Notes under the pieces: model-generated
Seen by the model: only the letters and a program-made list of their open reading frames with translations
Databases searched by the model: none
Told to the model about the DNA's origin: nothing
Translations under genes and position numbers: made by a program
Shown: piece after piece, positions 39,639 to 51,150 of the stretch
Layout: the number at the start of each line of letters is the position of its first letter
Position numbering within the stretch: position 1 is the stretch's first letter
Assembly (NCBI RefSeq): GCF_008831285.2
Contig: NC_045138.2
Location: 24,709,934 to 24,773,933, forward strand
Direction: 5' to 3'
DNA length: 64,000 bases
Origin: Nymphaea colorata
Lineage: Eukaryota; Streptophyta; Magnoliopsida; Nymphaeales; Nymphaeaceae

Positions 39639-42600
39639 TTACATGTTGAGCTCTTTGCGTAAGCTACAAACATTGGGAACTGATCCTCCGTTGGTATTTC
39701 TCATAATGCCATTGCCTAGAAAATCATTCAGCATTTCAGACGGATCCCTTGAACCACCATATTGAAGGAACTTCGTTCTTAGTATCGAACCAGCTGATAA
39801 GGATAGCGGCTCGTCATTGAAGACCTTTTGCCATATTGTAGCAGCAAAACACTTGGCATACAAGTAGCTGTAATAACCTAAAGCATCATAATCACTTATT
39901 ATTTTACCAGCAAAACAGTTAGTTGTAATAACTGAAAACATCATAATCACATATTATTTTACTAAAAGAAAACGAATGTCTAAAAGATTTTCTATATATT
40001 GTTTACCAGCTCCATAGTTTATAAGATGGTTGAATCGAGTATGCCAATGTGTCCCCTCTACATAACCCCAACTGGTATACTTTCTTGTTAGATCCGCAAC
40101 CATATCAATTGTGTCTGTTGGAGTTGATGATTGCTCCCCAAAAAGTTTTTGATCCATTGCTGAATAGAATATCTGAGGAATAAATGACATTAAGAAGAAT
40201 GATGCACATTGATCAAATTCCACAATTGAAAATTTACCTGACGCTGCAAATCTGTTGCAACAAACATATTCTTGGCAGAATTCATTGAAGCTACCAAGTT
40301 TTCAGGAATTATTTCGCCAGAGGAATAATGCCTAGCAAACCTCTTCAGAACCCGATAATCCCATGCAAAATACCTATGATGCACAAAACCCAAAATATGA
40401 ATTACTCAACAATTGTGAGATTTCCTGAAAATGCCATAGTGAAGACCAACACATGTGCTCAAAATGACCATGTACAAGGGTAAGGTACAATTCATAATAG
40501 AACAAAACCAGCATTTGAAATCACTCTAATGCAAGAAGCCCAAATCATATTCCACTACTTGAGGAAACAAAGAAGTTCATGCAGGAATCGTGCACCAAAG
40601 TTGCATAAAAAATCATAGGAAGGAAGGACTCTAACCGCCAAAGGAAAAATAAATAAAGACGAAAGCTATATGTATTCTAAAGGTTTTGCTTGCATTCTCC
40701 ACTTGCACAAACTATCAGCATTATCATCTTTCTTCTAGAGGACGAGTCTATACAGATTAGTTTTGAATTCACCAAAGGGACACTCTTTAATATTCTGTGT
40801 TCATATCCAACCACTGTATTGAGCGACAACTTTGCGTGCTATAATGGATCTTCAGATTATTTATTTATCAAAATGAAGAAAATAAACTAGGATTAGCCTT
40901 TCTGCAAGTCAACATCTTGGTTTTGCTTGGTTTATACTTTATACACATTATGGGATCAACAAATTCACCTATACCAGCTTATCTACATGAGACTGCTGTT
41001 TGATTGGTACTCCCATCTCAAGTAACAAGATTTTATAAATTTTGAAGCAAAAAGATTGTTGTGACAATTGTCCGAGGAAAGTACAAAAGTGGACTTTTTG
41101 CCTTGAGGCTAAGTCACATGAGTATGGGTACAATTTGGGTACCCGTATGAAGATACATGTACGGTGACACAGGTACGTGAACCTTACTGAAGTACCTATG
41201 TGACTTACCCTTTAGGATTATAGCCTACTTATAACATGAAAGGTTTAAAATTCTAAAACACTGATTATTTATTGTCAACAAGATTCTGATTCTAGAGTTA
41301 CTTTTCACATTTGCATATCTAATTTAAAGTAAGTCAGACAGTATCATGCGACATGCATCTTTAAATGGGGCAGCTTCTAAAGGACCAAATTCGAGCAGTC
41401 AATCATTTCTTGTTCTATAATACATTCCACAAACTAAACAAGTTCTTTCAAAGGAGGAAGGAAAAACTATCTCATGTCATCTGCATCTCAAGAACAGACA
41501 CTAATGATATATACACACAAAAATGCAGTGGAAAAATATAATACTCACTCAAAGAGGTTGGCAGGTGTTTCAGCTAAATCAAGAACCATTCTAGTACCTG
41601 AAAAGTGTTGATAGTCCTAAAAAGGGTGTGAACCTTAGTTAGCAAAATTATTTTAACATCATTCTTGGAAACATAGAAGGGCAATAGATGTTGTTACCGT
41701 TCTTGATAGGAGAGAATGGAGAGCATGGCCAAACTCATGAAATAGTGTCTCTACTTCCCAATGATTAAGATTGGAAGTTGATGGCCCTGGTCTGGCAGAG
41801 AAGTTGCAGACTAGTGCGACTACCTAGGAAAATCATTTCTTGCAGTTAAAGAGGGAAATAACCATAAAACTTCACTATGGACACTAAGGTTCCAGCCAAC
41901 TCAAGTTTTTTTTTAAAAAAAAAAAAAACCATTTCCAAACCACATTTTTATTTCTAGTGGTATTTTCAACAGCATTACAGTTTCACTGATCTAGTCGCTA
42001 AGAAATTAAACAAACAATGACATGGGAACACTTTAGATGTTAAAAGTATAATATATCAATATTAATACTTCTAGTGATGGTGTAACTTACTGGAAGTTGG
42101 TACTGCGTTTTGGAGAGTTTTCTTCCACCTTTGATAGCAAAATGAGCACAACCTGGGAACTTGTCCTTTCTACTGTACAAATCAAGATATAGGAAACCCA
42201 AGTCACCCTATAACAAAAGCATGCAAACGTTTAAAAAAATATCAGTCATCTCGAAAAGAAAAATGAAAAAAAAAAAAATAACTTGGTGCTCGACTAGAAA
42301 CATATTTCAATGTCATGATAAAGTATATTAACCAACAGAAAGATAATTGGAATAATGATGTATCCTATAAAAGAAAATTTACAACCTCATTAGGGTGATG
42401 GAATAACAGCTTAACCACATTTGGATGCCATGATTCCCCCGGTGCAAGAGAAACATTGTAAAATGTTGCACCAAATAATGACTCCACAATAACTTTAAGG
42501 CCCTCAAGGCATTGAGATAATGGGAAATAAGATGCTACAACCTGTTGACATATCATTAATAAGATATATTCTGGAAAGCAAGCAGCTATTTTGAGAAGTT

Positions 42601-45600
42601 AGTACCAAATTGTGCACAACTATTACAAATCTCCCTACGTGCACAAAAAGTGATGTAGGAGAAGAAATCCCTTACAAACCGTTATGTGAGAAAAAGTTAC
42701 CGTTGGATCTATTTCATAGGCTGAAGATTTGATAATTCCTTTGAAATATGCTTCATCCCATGGCTGTACATCTCCGCTTGCATCTCCACAAAATTGAGAT
42801 TTGACTTTCCTTATGATTTCCACCTCCTAAATTGAAGCTAAACATTGTTAGCACTCAATTTTTCAAGTTCTAGAATTGAGAAGATAATCAAGAAGTACCT
42901 TATCTGCTCGATCCTTAACAATATTGCTCAGTTCAAGCAAGAATCCCATTACAACATCCGGAGACGATGCCATTGTAGGTTGCAATGCAAATTCAGCATA
43001 AGACTTATACCCCATTATCTACAGCAATCATTGAGTAGAATAACAAGTGGAATGGATCGTACCAATTTGATACACCTCAAAAGAAAATGGGTAACCACAA
43101 GATGATGATTCAAAAATGAATGAATAAAGAAAATAGAAAATTGGTGCTTATTATTGCATCTCAAAAGAATGAAAAAAACTAATAAATGATGTTATGCAGT
43201 CTAAGCAAAATGAATTGGCAAGACAAAAAATTGTTCCTACTTGCAAAGGCAGCCAGCCAGGTGACAAATTATAAGTATGCATTGGAAATAGATATATAGA
43301 ATACATAAAATAGCATGCACCAGACAGCTCTTTACAACATTAGTTGTATGTGCAATTCGCTATATGATATCCACAAGAAGCAGCTGTTGAAACAGGATTG
43401 ACAAACGCAAGCTTCACAAAAGAATTGTTAATGTTATAGATTTGGAAAGGCACAGGTTCTGTATAAAGAAATTTGTAGCAAGCACATGGCCTCTTATTAT
43501 AGATGAAAACCTGGGCATTGGGCCGGCCCGACATCCAAAACCCAGGCCCGGGCCCAGGACCAAGCTGACTCGAAAAACCCGAGCCCGAGCCCAGCTCGAT
43601 TAAATTTAAAAATATATTTTTAAATAAAAAAATATAAATATAATTAATCATAATAAATTATTATTATTAAAAATTAAAAAAAAAACAAAAAACAAAAAAA
43701 CTCATTATCGGGCCAACTCAGGCTTATTGGGCCAGCCCAGGTTCCTTTTTTTGGGTTCGAGCCCGAATCGGGCCGGGTACCAGGTATCCAGCGGCGGCCC
43801 GACCCGGTGCCCAGGCCTGTCTATACATGGGCATATCGACATGAGGTGGGATGGTGTCATGGTGTTCAGCTGAAAAAAGTGGACATATCCATCAATATTG
43901 TGTCCTGCCAAATTTTTACCCCACAAACTCTATTAGTATGAAAAAAAAAAATCTAATAAACTCTATCACTATCCAAACCTAAAGTTTTGTTTAGCATGAG
44001 TGATGAGAAAAGTAGCAAAAGATAATTATGGACAGCAAAATAGCCTTACCTGTGCAAGCTCATGACGAGCTGCTATAAGCTTATCAAGTACGGATAGATT
44101 CGCAAATGGAGCAGAGTGTCCTGTAATATATGCTCGTTTCCTGACCTGCACATAAGCTTTTTACATGGATTTAAGATACTTCTACATACTATTATGATAG
44201 CAAACAAAAAGCCAACCTAACCATCGAAAGTGGATACTTATGTTGAGCTGAAAAAAATGGGGTTCGGAGCCCTTTTAGTTATTTTTTAGTGGAAAAGAAC
44301 AATAGCCATCATTCCTCTATTTAGTAACCAGTAAGTTTTTTGGATAATTGCACTTGCCGGTGCAAGATATGCATATCTAAATTTTATTTTTTGCACCTAG
44401 TTAAAAGCAACATCGATGGGTTTGAACCACTGTCACAAATATCCTTCTTGGGAAAATCTTGGCGAGGGTTTTCTCGAGTATTTTTCAGTGAAGTTGTTCT
44501 TTACAAGTAAATGTCGGGCAATTAAAAGTATGAAAATCTCAGGAAAATTTGTGCAAAAATCGCGATAAATTCTGAAAATTTTCATTTTTTGCAAGATTTT
44601 CAAAATCTCGTGATTTTTTTTCTTTTTTTCATGTTATTTGATTTTTTAATAAATATCACTATATTTTCAAAATTCTCGTGATATTTGTGACAATGGTTCA
44701 CTTTGAACCACCATAAACACATAATGGTTCAATTACATTTACTCTCCCATTGGCATGTAAAAAGAAGATCTACGGCATTCTTTCAAATATTACAAGAAGA
44801 AGCTCTCAACCAAGAATTCATAATGCACTGGGATAAAAAGATAAGTTCAAATCAGCATGTAAACTCAATGTACCTCTGCATCATTTGTCCATTTCAATAT
44901 GGAGGAGAGAGTGCCCTCATCTGTTGTAATCCTAAACCCACTTTCTTTTATCATGCTCGAAGATTCTACTGATAGTTTCACAGAACCAGACTTTGTGCAA
45001 TAGATGCGTTGAAGAATATGATGTAGACTTTTTGGGACACGTGAAGAAGGAAATACATCAAACTGACCTGGGTCATTCACTATATTTTCATTGAACCTGA
45101 CAAAAACCGAAGAGGAGAAAAAATGACACAGTAGTCGTAGTCAACATCTAACTACTAAAGACTAAAAAATTGAGGACAGGGGCTGCTCATTGAATACAAG
45201 TGAAAGAAAACTACTTAATGACAAAATGTAGGACCAACCACTTTCACTATTAGCAATTAAACCAAAACCAAACTAGACTTCCAGAAGTGGGTTATGATAT
45301 ATGATCCCATGGAGTATGTAATTAAAATAAAAATGAATAACACAAGTTGGTAGACATGTCCTTCCCAGAAAAACACATAACCTATGTGTTAGGACCAAAA
45401 GGATCTTTAAGCTTCTAAAGGTAACGGCCCATGTAAATCAAGGATTCTAATTAATCGATTAAAGCAACTATTATAAATAAGATAAACCACAATAAAATGT
45501 CATAATCTGGTAGCTTGAGTTACAGACACATACTCTCTCCCTAACCGAGCAATTTCAGCATTTATCTTATCCACCCGATCTAACTTCCCTGCAAGATAGG

Positions 45601-46866
45601 GATATCAAGAATCACAATCATCTTCATTTGATATTAACATGATAGGACAGGTGATGGCATGCTTACCAGCACAAAGATGGATGCCTCCCTTCTCAAAGTC
45701 AGTCCGTAAAGTATGAGCTGCTCTTTGAGCTTCAACAGTTGTCAGCACCCCTTCCGTTTCTGCTTTAACGACTGCATCGTAAAGACTCTGATTTGTGTTT
45801 AGCAGCTGCAAAAGATCTCAGAAGAGGAGAAAAATTTTTCAATCTGTTAATAGAAGCATGAACGCAACCTTTTAGAAGGCGGAAATTTTTCATATTTTCC
45901 CAATATTATAATTTAAGTATGGAAAACCAAATGCCTTAGCCGTTTTAGAGGCACCAATACGGTTTAAGCTTTAACATGTTTGTCAGCTGACTAGTACACG
46001 ACTCTACTATTACATCCATCTTCATTTTTAAAAGTTCAAGGAGAAAAAAAAAAAGGAAAAAACTTCAATGTAGCATCGGTATCAAAATCGACAAATAAAG
46101 CATTTATGAAGAACTAGACTATAACGAATAACTCACAAGTATAATAACTAATTATGACATCAAAACGACGAGGGAAGAACACGACTTACGTGTAAAAAAG
46201 CATTCATTTCTACGGATGCTTTATCTGCCTCCTTGACAAATTCGCTGAAAACCAGGCAACAGTTATCAAGATGTCCATGCATCCCGGAGAAAGAAACCAA
46301 TGTATGTTTCAACTTTCAAGTAACCTGTCCGGGTGCGTATTTCTGCACAGCTCCGCAGAGTCCACGACAGAGCAGACCTGAGGAACAAAGAACAGAAGCA
46401 CCACCTTCATTCTTGGAAAGAGCAGAACAAATAAACGACTAACAACACCATTTCTTGAAAGTCATACCGTATCTGATATCTCATCCATGGCCCTAATGAC
46501 ATCTTCCGAGGGAGGAAGCCTCGAAATGTAAGCAATAAGTTCTTCTGATCTGGAAAAAGACCCATTTTGTTCTCTAAGTTGCTTCCTAACGTGAGTAAAA
46601 CAAAACGGAACGAAAAGGAGATGGAAATGGGCAGTCTATTTTTGGTACCTCTTGATCGCATCCTTCACTAAATAACGGAATCCTTTGGGCGTCTTCAGTT
46701 GTTCGAAACCATAAAGGCCAGTCTCGGCCTGCTGGTGGGCGGTTGGTGAAGTGAGTATGGAAGGTGAAACTGAATCTGCTCGCCCAAAGTGGTACGAGCG
46801 AGAGAGCGCCTTCCTCCTGATCAGCCATAGCCGAGAAGAAAGGGCGGTGAATCGGCATCCCACCAT
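39639..46866 (-). CDS. OCT1: mitochondrial intermediate peptidase, M3 family, 17 exons, 724 aa
   Basis: MIP/OCT1 is a zinc metallopeptidase of the mitochondrial matrix that removes a further octapeptide after MPP cleavage. Exon starts (minus strand) are 46866, 46549, 46377, 46244, 45805, 45588, 45096, 44145, 43018, 42826, 42541, 42207, 41823, 41616, 40373, 40172 and 39877. Exon ends are 46649, 46468, 46325, 46190, 45667, 45534, 44874, 44050, 42899, 42701, 42386, 42091, 41698, 41549, 40238, 40007 and 39639. All phases join into 724 codons. Residues 1-40 are Arg/Ser-rich with no acidic residue before position 31, like a transit peptide. TGLYGFEQLKTPKGF opens the mature protein. The zinc motif HEFGH is at 509-513 and the third ligand is probably the Glu of LAETP near 538. 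The HTRFNHLINYGAGYYSYLYA block is family-typical. Two foldback elements lie in introns 7 and 8. Confidence 0.95.
39870..39962. repeat. 55-bp tandem duplication at the OCT1 last acceptor
   Basis: Copies at 39870-39907 and 39925-39962 both begin GTAATAAC and end TATTATTTTAC. The first carries the acceptor used by exon 17 (TTTAG-GT on the minus strand). The second lies within the intron and reads TTTCAG-TT at that place, so it also keeps an AG. Confidence 0.85.
43510..43815. mobile_element. GC-ended inverted-repeat element in OCT1 intron 8
   Basis: The ends CCTGGGCA (43510-43517) and TGCCCAGG (43808-43815) are perfect inverted repeats. The next bases (TTGGGCCGGCCCGAC on the left, the complement of GGCCCGACCCGG on the right) extend the pairing imperfectly. 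The centre is very AT-rich. This fits a non-autonomous MITE or foldback of about 306 bp within the intron between exons 8 and 9. Confidence 0.7.
44421..44700. mobile_element. AT-rich foldback element in OCT1 intron 7
   Basis: GAACCACTGTCACAAATATC (44424-44443) and GATATTTGTGACAATGGTTC (44680-44699) are inverted repeats with one mismatch over 20 bases. The interior holds shorter inverted AAAATCTC/GAGATTTT-like words and no coding frame. This is a MITE-like structure of about 280 bp, separate from the element in intron 8. Confidence 0.75.
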
Positions 46867-47697
46867 CTATCGTCTAAAGTCTCCTCACTCCCGCCCCCTC
46901 TCTCCCTCACTCCCGCCCCCTCTCTCCCTCACTCCCTCCCTCGATTTCTCTCGCGTGCTGCGCGAATCGCCAAAATGACCTCACGGCTCACTCGTGCTGC
47001 CCCAGCCCCTAACCTACGAGGGAAGGGTAACGGTCCGAACTTTGTTTCGATATCTGATCTTAACCCGAAACAGAACTAAGTGTGATTGGATTTGGTAAAA
47101 TCTGATTAGATGATATTACAGTCATTGTTACTCGAAACCAGCTTCTTTTAATCTAATTTCTTCTCACTCTATTGATTTCTAGCTTTAATGTAATGTATTC
47201 TTATATAATATGAACTTTTTAATTGACATTTCACCTTTCGTATTCTTTTCATGTAAAATTTAAACACTACTTTTCATGTAAAATTTAAATACTATCTGCT
47301 TAGGTTGGGTTCAACATCCAAACTGAACCTAAAACTTGAACTCAAATGGAACTAACTGAATGAATCATGGACTAAACTGCTTTTTCTTGTTCTCAAATAT
47401 GGTCGATTCTGGAGCGGGACTGGTGTAGCTGACAAATAGTGACAATGGTTCAACCAAGAATAATCCGGAAAAGAAAAATTGATAGCAATGGAATCCAGAT
47501 CTGGAGAAATGAAGCGGTCCACGATCCAAACATTTACTGGATCAGTTTCTGGAGAATAATATCCGACCTGTTCCCGCAACCAAGCTGGAACGCGGACATC
47601 GCCTTTTTTTAGCGCCATCGATAAATTTCCTCCCGCCCCGATTTTTCCCTTTCCTTTCAAAAAATTTCATCCAAACTTTCCCCTGAACAGCACGTCC
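46867..47697. promoter_or_regulatory. shared divergent promoter region
   Basis: The OCT1 start (minus) and the start of the 47.7-kb gene (plus) are head-to-head with only about 830 bp between them, so the promoters must share this interval. The OCT1 side has a CT-rich leader containing a duplicated CTCCCGCCCCCTCTCTCC word (46888-46930). The middle is AT-rich. I assign no specific TATA box. Confidence 0.55.
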
Positions 47698-50600
47698 ATG
47701 GAGGATTTCGAGCCACCGTCTTTCTCCCTCGGCTTCGATGCCCTTGATGAGGATCAGCATCGAGACGAAACCCCAACTCGTCAAGTCGGAGCGCCAGAAC
47801 CGAGTTTCGATTTGTTACTGGAAGATGAAGGGCAAGAAGAAGAGGATCCTCCGCCTCCTGTTTTGAAGCGGCTGAAGAGAGGCCCTTCTTCTCCGCCACG
47901 CCCTCGGTCTGCGCCGGATGATCCCGTGTCGGAGGTCCTCTCTGATGCTGATGACGAGATCGAGAATTTCTCGAAGTTGTCGTCACCGGAAGATCGTTGC
48001 AAAGGTAAAAACATGGGTGTTTGTGGCTTCCAACGTCGAATGTTTTTCCTTTATAGGGTTTCTTTATTCATTTTCTTTCTTGAGGGGCCGCTCCGCTGTT
48101 GTTCGGGAATCGGCATTTTGTGGTTTTATCATTGTGTGCATAGTTTTAGGTCGAAATTTTTTATCGTGAATGTTGGTACAGTATTACGTTCCTTTTAAAT
48201 TGATCGCGGAAGTATACCTACCTGATGGATAATTAGGGGAAACGATCTTAGGTTTTGGCTTCTCTCTTTAATCTTCTTCAGCAGTTTACGGAAGAGTTTG
48301 ATTTTATGGTCTCTCGATTGGTAAATCTATCAACAAATTGTTGAACAAGGTTCAGGGTTTGTATCGCAACAGGCGTGACATTGAATGAAACGTTAAATCG
48401 TGAACTGTTTGTACATTACATTTGATCCGGTTCTTGATTGGAATTCTTGTCTTCTTTCTCGTTCTCTGAATCTGAAACTTTATGTGTCAAATATGTTTTT
48501 CAACTCAAGGAGAAAAAGTGAATTCCGTGTTTAATCTTACCCCATCATCTTTTTGCTCTCTGGTTTTTTAGTCGTCAGAATTTTTTTTCTTATTAGGTGG
48601 AGTAGCCAATGGCCTTTTGCGTTCATTTGTTCGTGACCACGGGGTCATAGGCGTAGATTCGGATAAAGTTATTGCTGTTAGTCCTAGTGTTAACCCTACG
48701 ACCCTGGCAGTTTTGGTACTGATCAAATCCTCGGAAGTGCCTCGTCATTTGCTCTTTTAGCGTATTTCATGACGCAGTAAGAGCTTTGCACCAGCTAGCT
48801 AAAGCATTTATGTCTTTTATGTGCTGAATCACCTCTCTCTGTTTATTAGCATAAAACAACTATTTTACTGATACACTTTCCCCCGTCCTTTCAGCTCAAA
48901 AAATTTCAGTCTGTAGCAGCTCAAAGATTTCATTGCGCTCCCAGAGTGTCTTGACTTCTCAATCAACAGGTGGATCCAGTGTGAAAAGAAGTTCAGCTGT
49001 TCCTAAGACCTCCATACTTTCAAAATCTTCTGCCACTACCACCAAATCAATGCTCTCGTCAGCATTTAACAGTCCTCTGAGAAGAATCCAACTACTTGAT
49101 TCTGATTCTGACGAACCTTCGCCTTCCAAGGATACATGCAGAATTGGGCATAGAGCGGAGGCATCCGTGGGGAACCCCAAATCTTCCCAGAGTGATATGC
49201 TCCCAAAAACATCAGGTGTGACGGCCTCTTCCAAGTCGAACCCTTTGGAGACCTTTTGGAAAGATTTCAATGAAAAGCAACCTATAAGTTTGGCAACGCC
49301 TGCTCTTGATGAGTTCTGTCAAGAACATTTCAGTTCTACGAAAGGTAAGGAGGTGGTGCACAGCGAGAAAATACATGCAGATGCTGGAAGCACTAGGTCA
49401 CGTTTCTCGGGTAAATTTGGTGGTGCAGGAATAAGCTGCTCCCAAAAAAAAAAGACTCGTGACAAAGAAGAACGCTTTGGGGACTTGTGTAATGGTATTC
49501 CTCCTGCTTGTCGTTACTTCTATCATCATGATCCTAGGATCCGGAATCTCGTATCTGGAAGACTAGCAAATTTTCGCCCTCTTGGGTATGAGAATAATGG
49601 GACAAATGATTTGGCAGGGGAGAGAGTTATTGATTACATGTAATGTCCGCCTTCCCTCTTTTCTTGCAAATTCTATTTCCTTTTCATCTTTCCGAAGGCC
49701 TGGATTTGGATGAAATGACGTGCTCTCTTTCTGACATGCAGGAGTCAGTTTGGACAAAAGGAAACTCCGGTCAAGGTGACCAAAGCTCGTGGATGTTCAA
49801 ACAGGAGATCTTCGAGCGACAGCAAAAAATCTTCAAAGGCAATTGACCCTCTAGGGACAACAGGATGGGTGAACCCGAAAAGCTCTGCGACAGTTCCAAG
49901 AGATGCTGGTAAGAGGAGAGTTCAAGCCGTAGGTTCTGCAGGCCACTGGTATACTGGCCAAGATGGAAGAAAGGTACTTGAAATTATAAGAAATTGTTAA
50001 ATAATTTGAAAGCGAATAGCTATTCTCCTGCCGCTTGGCATATAGAGCCATGAGAATCTCTTCATTCCTTTTGACTGTATCAAGCGATGGCTCATAATGA
50101 AGCTGTCTGTTTGTGTTAGAAAATGCTAGTGCAGAACTCATTAGTGTCTTTAATTTTTCTTCAGGTATATGTTTCAAAATCTGGACAAGAGTTGACTGGC
50201 CGAGTTGCATACAGCAATTACAGAAAGGTATTTCCTGCATTGGCTCCTTGGGTGAGATTTTGATTGCTTGAAATTCAAAGAAATCCTATCATGTTACTTT
50301 TTTTTTCAGTTTTCTGGCATTACTTGTTCTCTTGTTCTTACAAATATAGGAATTATCTTCGTGATAATAGTAGATTAGGTTTCCATACCAATGTAAATAA
50401 ATGCTGTGTTAAAATTTAATGTTATTTTCTGTCCTTGCCTATTGCGCATAGACGTTCTCTGAAAACTTGGGGCACCATTGCTAGTCATTTTATGTCTTGA
50501 TCATCAGTCTCATGTTTGACAACTAGGTATATTTTCTCAGATTTCTTGTGGGAAATTAACATTGGAATTTTAGCCAAGTTCCGTGCTCATTAAAGGTTGT

Positions 50601-51150
50601 GGCCCAAGCCTTTAAACAAAATACTGTACTAAACAGTAAATACTGCTCCTGATGCAAATTCTGCACTGGTGATTAGTGAAAAGTAAGACAATCTTCTTTG
50701 CTTTAACATATGAGTGCTTGCACTGCAGAAGCTGAATTATGAAGAAGGCAAGCTTTAGGCTTGTTTGACCAAATGATATTTATTTATCAATGAAAGAGCT
50801 AATGAGAAGATGTTTTGAGTAGCACAAAGAAATGTTCATAACGAAAATTTTTTATGTTTGCAGTTGCTCCATGTTGATAAACCAAGTTATGAGCTTGATA
50901 ATCCTCTCTCACATGCTTCGCTTGTATTTCATGTCTGTTCCCATGACCGTCGTGCCCTTTTTCTCCGCCAAACTGAAAATTGATTATCTTTCTCCCCTTT
51001 TTCATTTTTTACTAGTACAGTCCATTTTACCTGTTTCAACTGTTTGGCTTTACTGTTTGGTTTTTATCCTAAAAGTTATTTTACTTGCAGGAAAGCGGAA
51101 AGGGTTTCAAAAAGAGGAAGAAGCCGGCCGCAAAGAAGAAATCAAAGTGA
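47698..51150 (+). CDS. unrecognised protein with acidic head and basic tail, 5 exons, 468 aa
   Basis: I do not recognise the family. The exons are 47698-48004, 48895-49639, 49742-49973, 50165-50227 and 51091-51150, all GT-AG, with phases joining into 468 codons. The first 100 residues are acidic and Pro-rich (LLLEDEGQEEEDPPPP) with a basic KRLKRGPSSPPRPR patch. A long Ser-rich middle follows. An ordered-looking block then reads PACRYFYHHDPRIRNLVSGR and LANFRPLG. After the junction come GHWYTGQDGRKVYVSKSGQE and LTGRVAYSNYRKESG, and a Lys-rich end (KKRKKPAAKKKSK) that resembles a nuclear localisation signal. I infer a nuclear, possibly DNA- or chromatin-associated protein. The small exons with exact phases and the well-formed C-terminal block make it a real gene. 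A broken copy of exon 4 and its flanks lies near 61.4 kb. Confidence 0.85.

Noticed and set aside
49000-51150. Identity of the 47.7-kb gene as BIN4/MIDGET, considered because of its acidic and basic regions
   Set aside because: I could not match its C-terminal module to what I know of BIN4, so no name was given.
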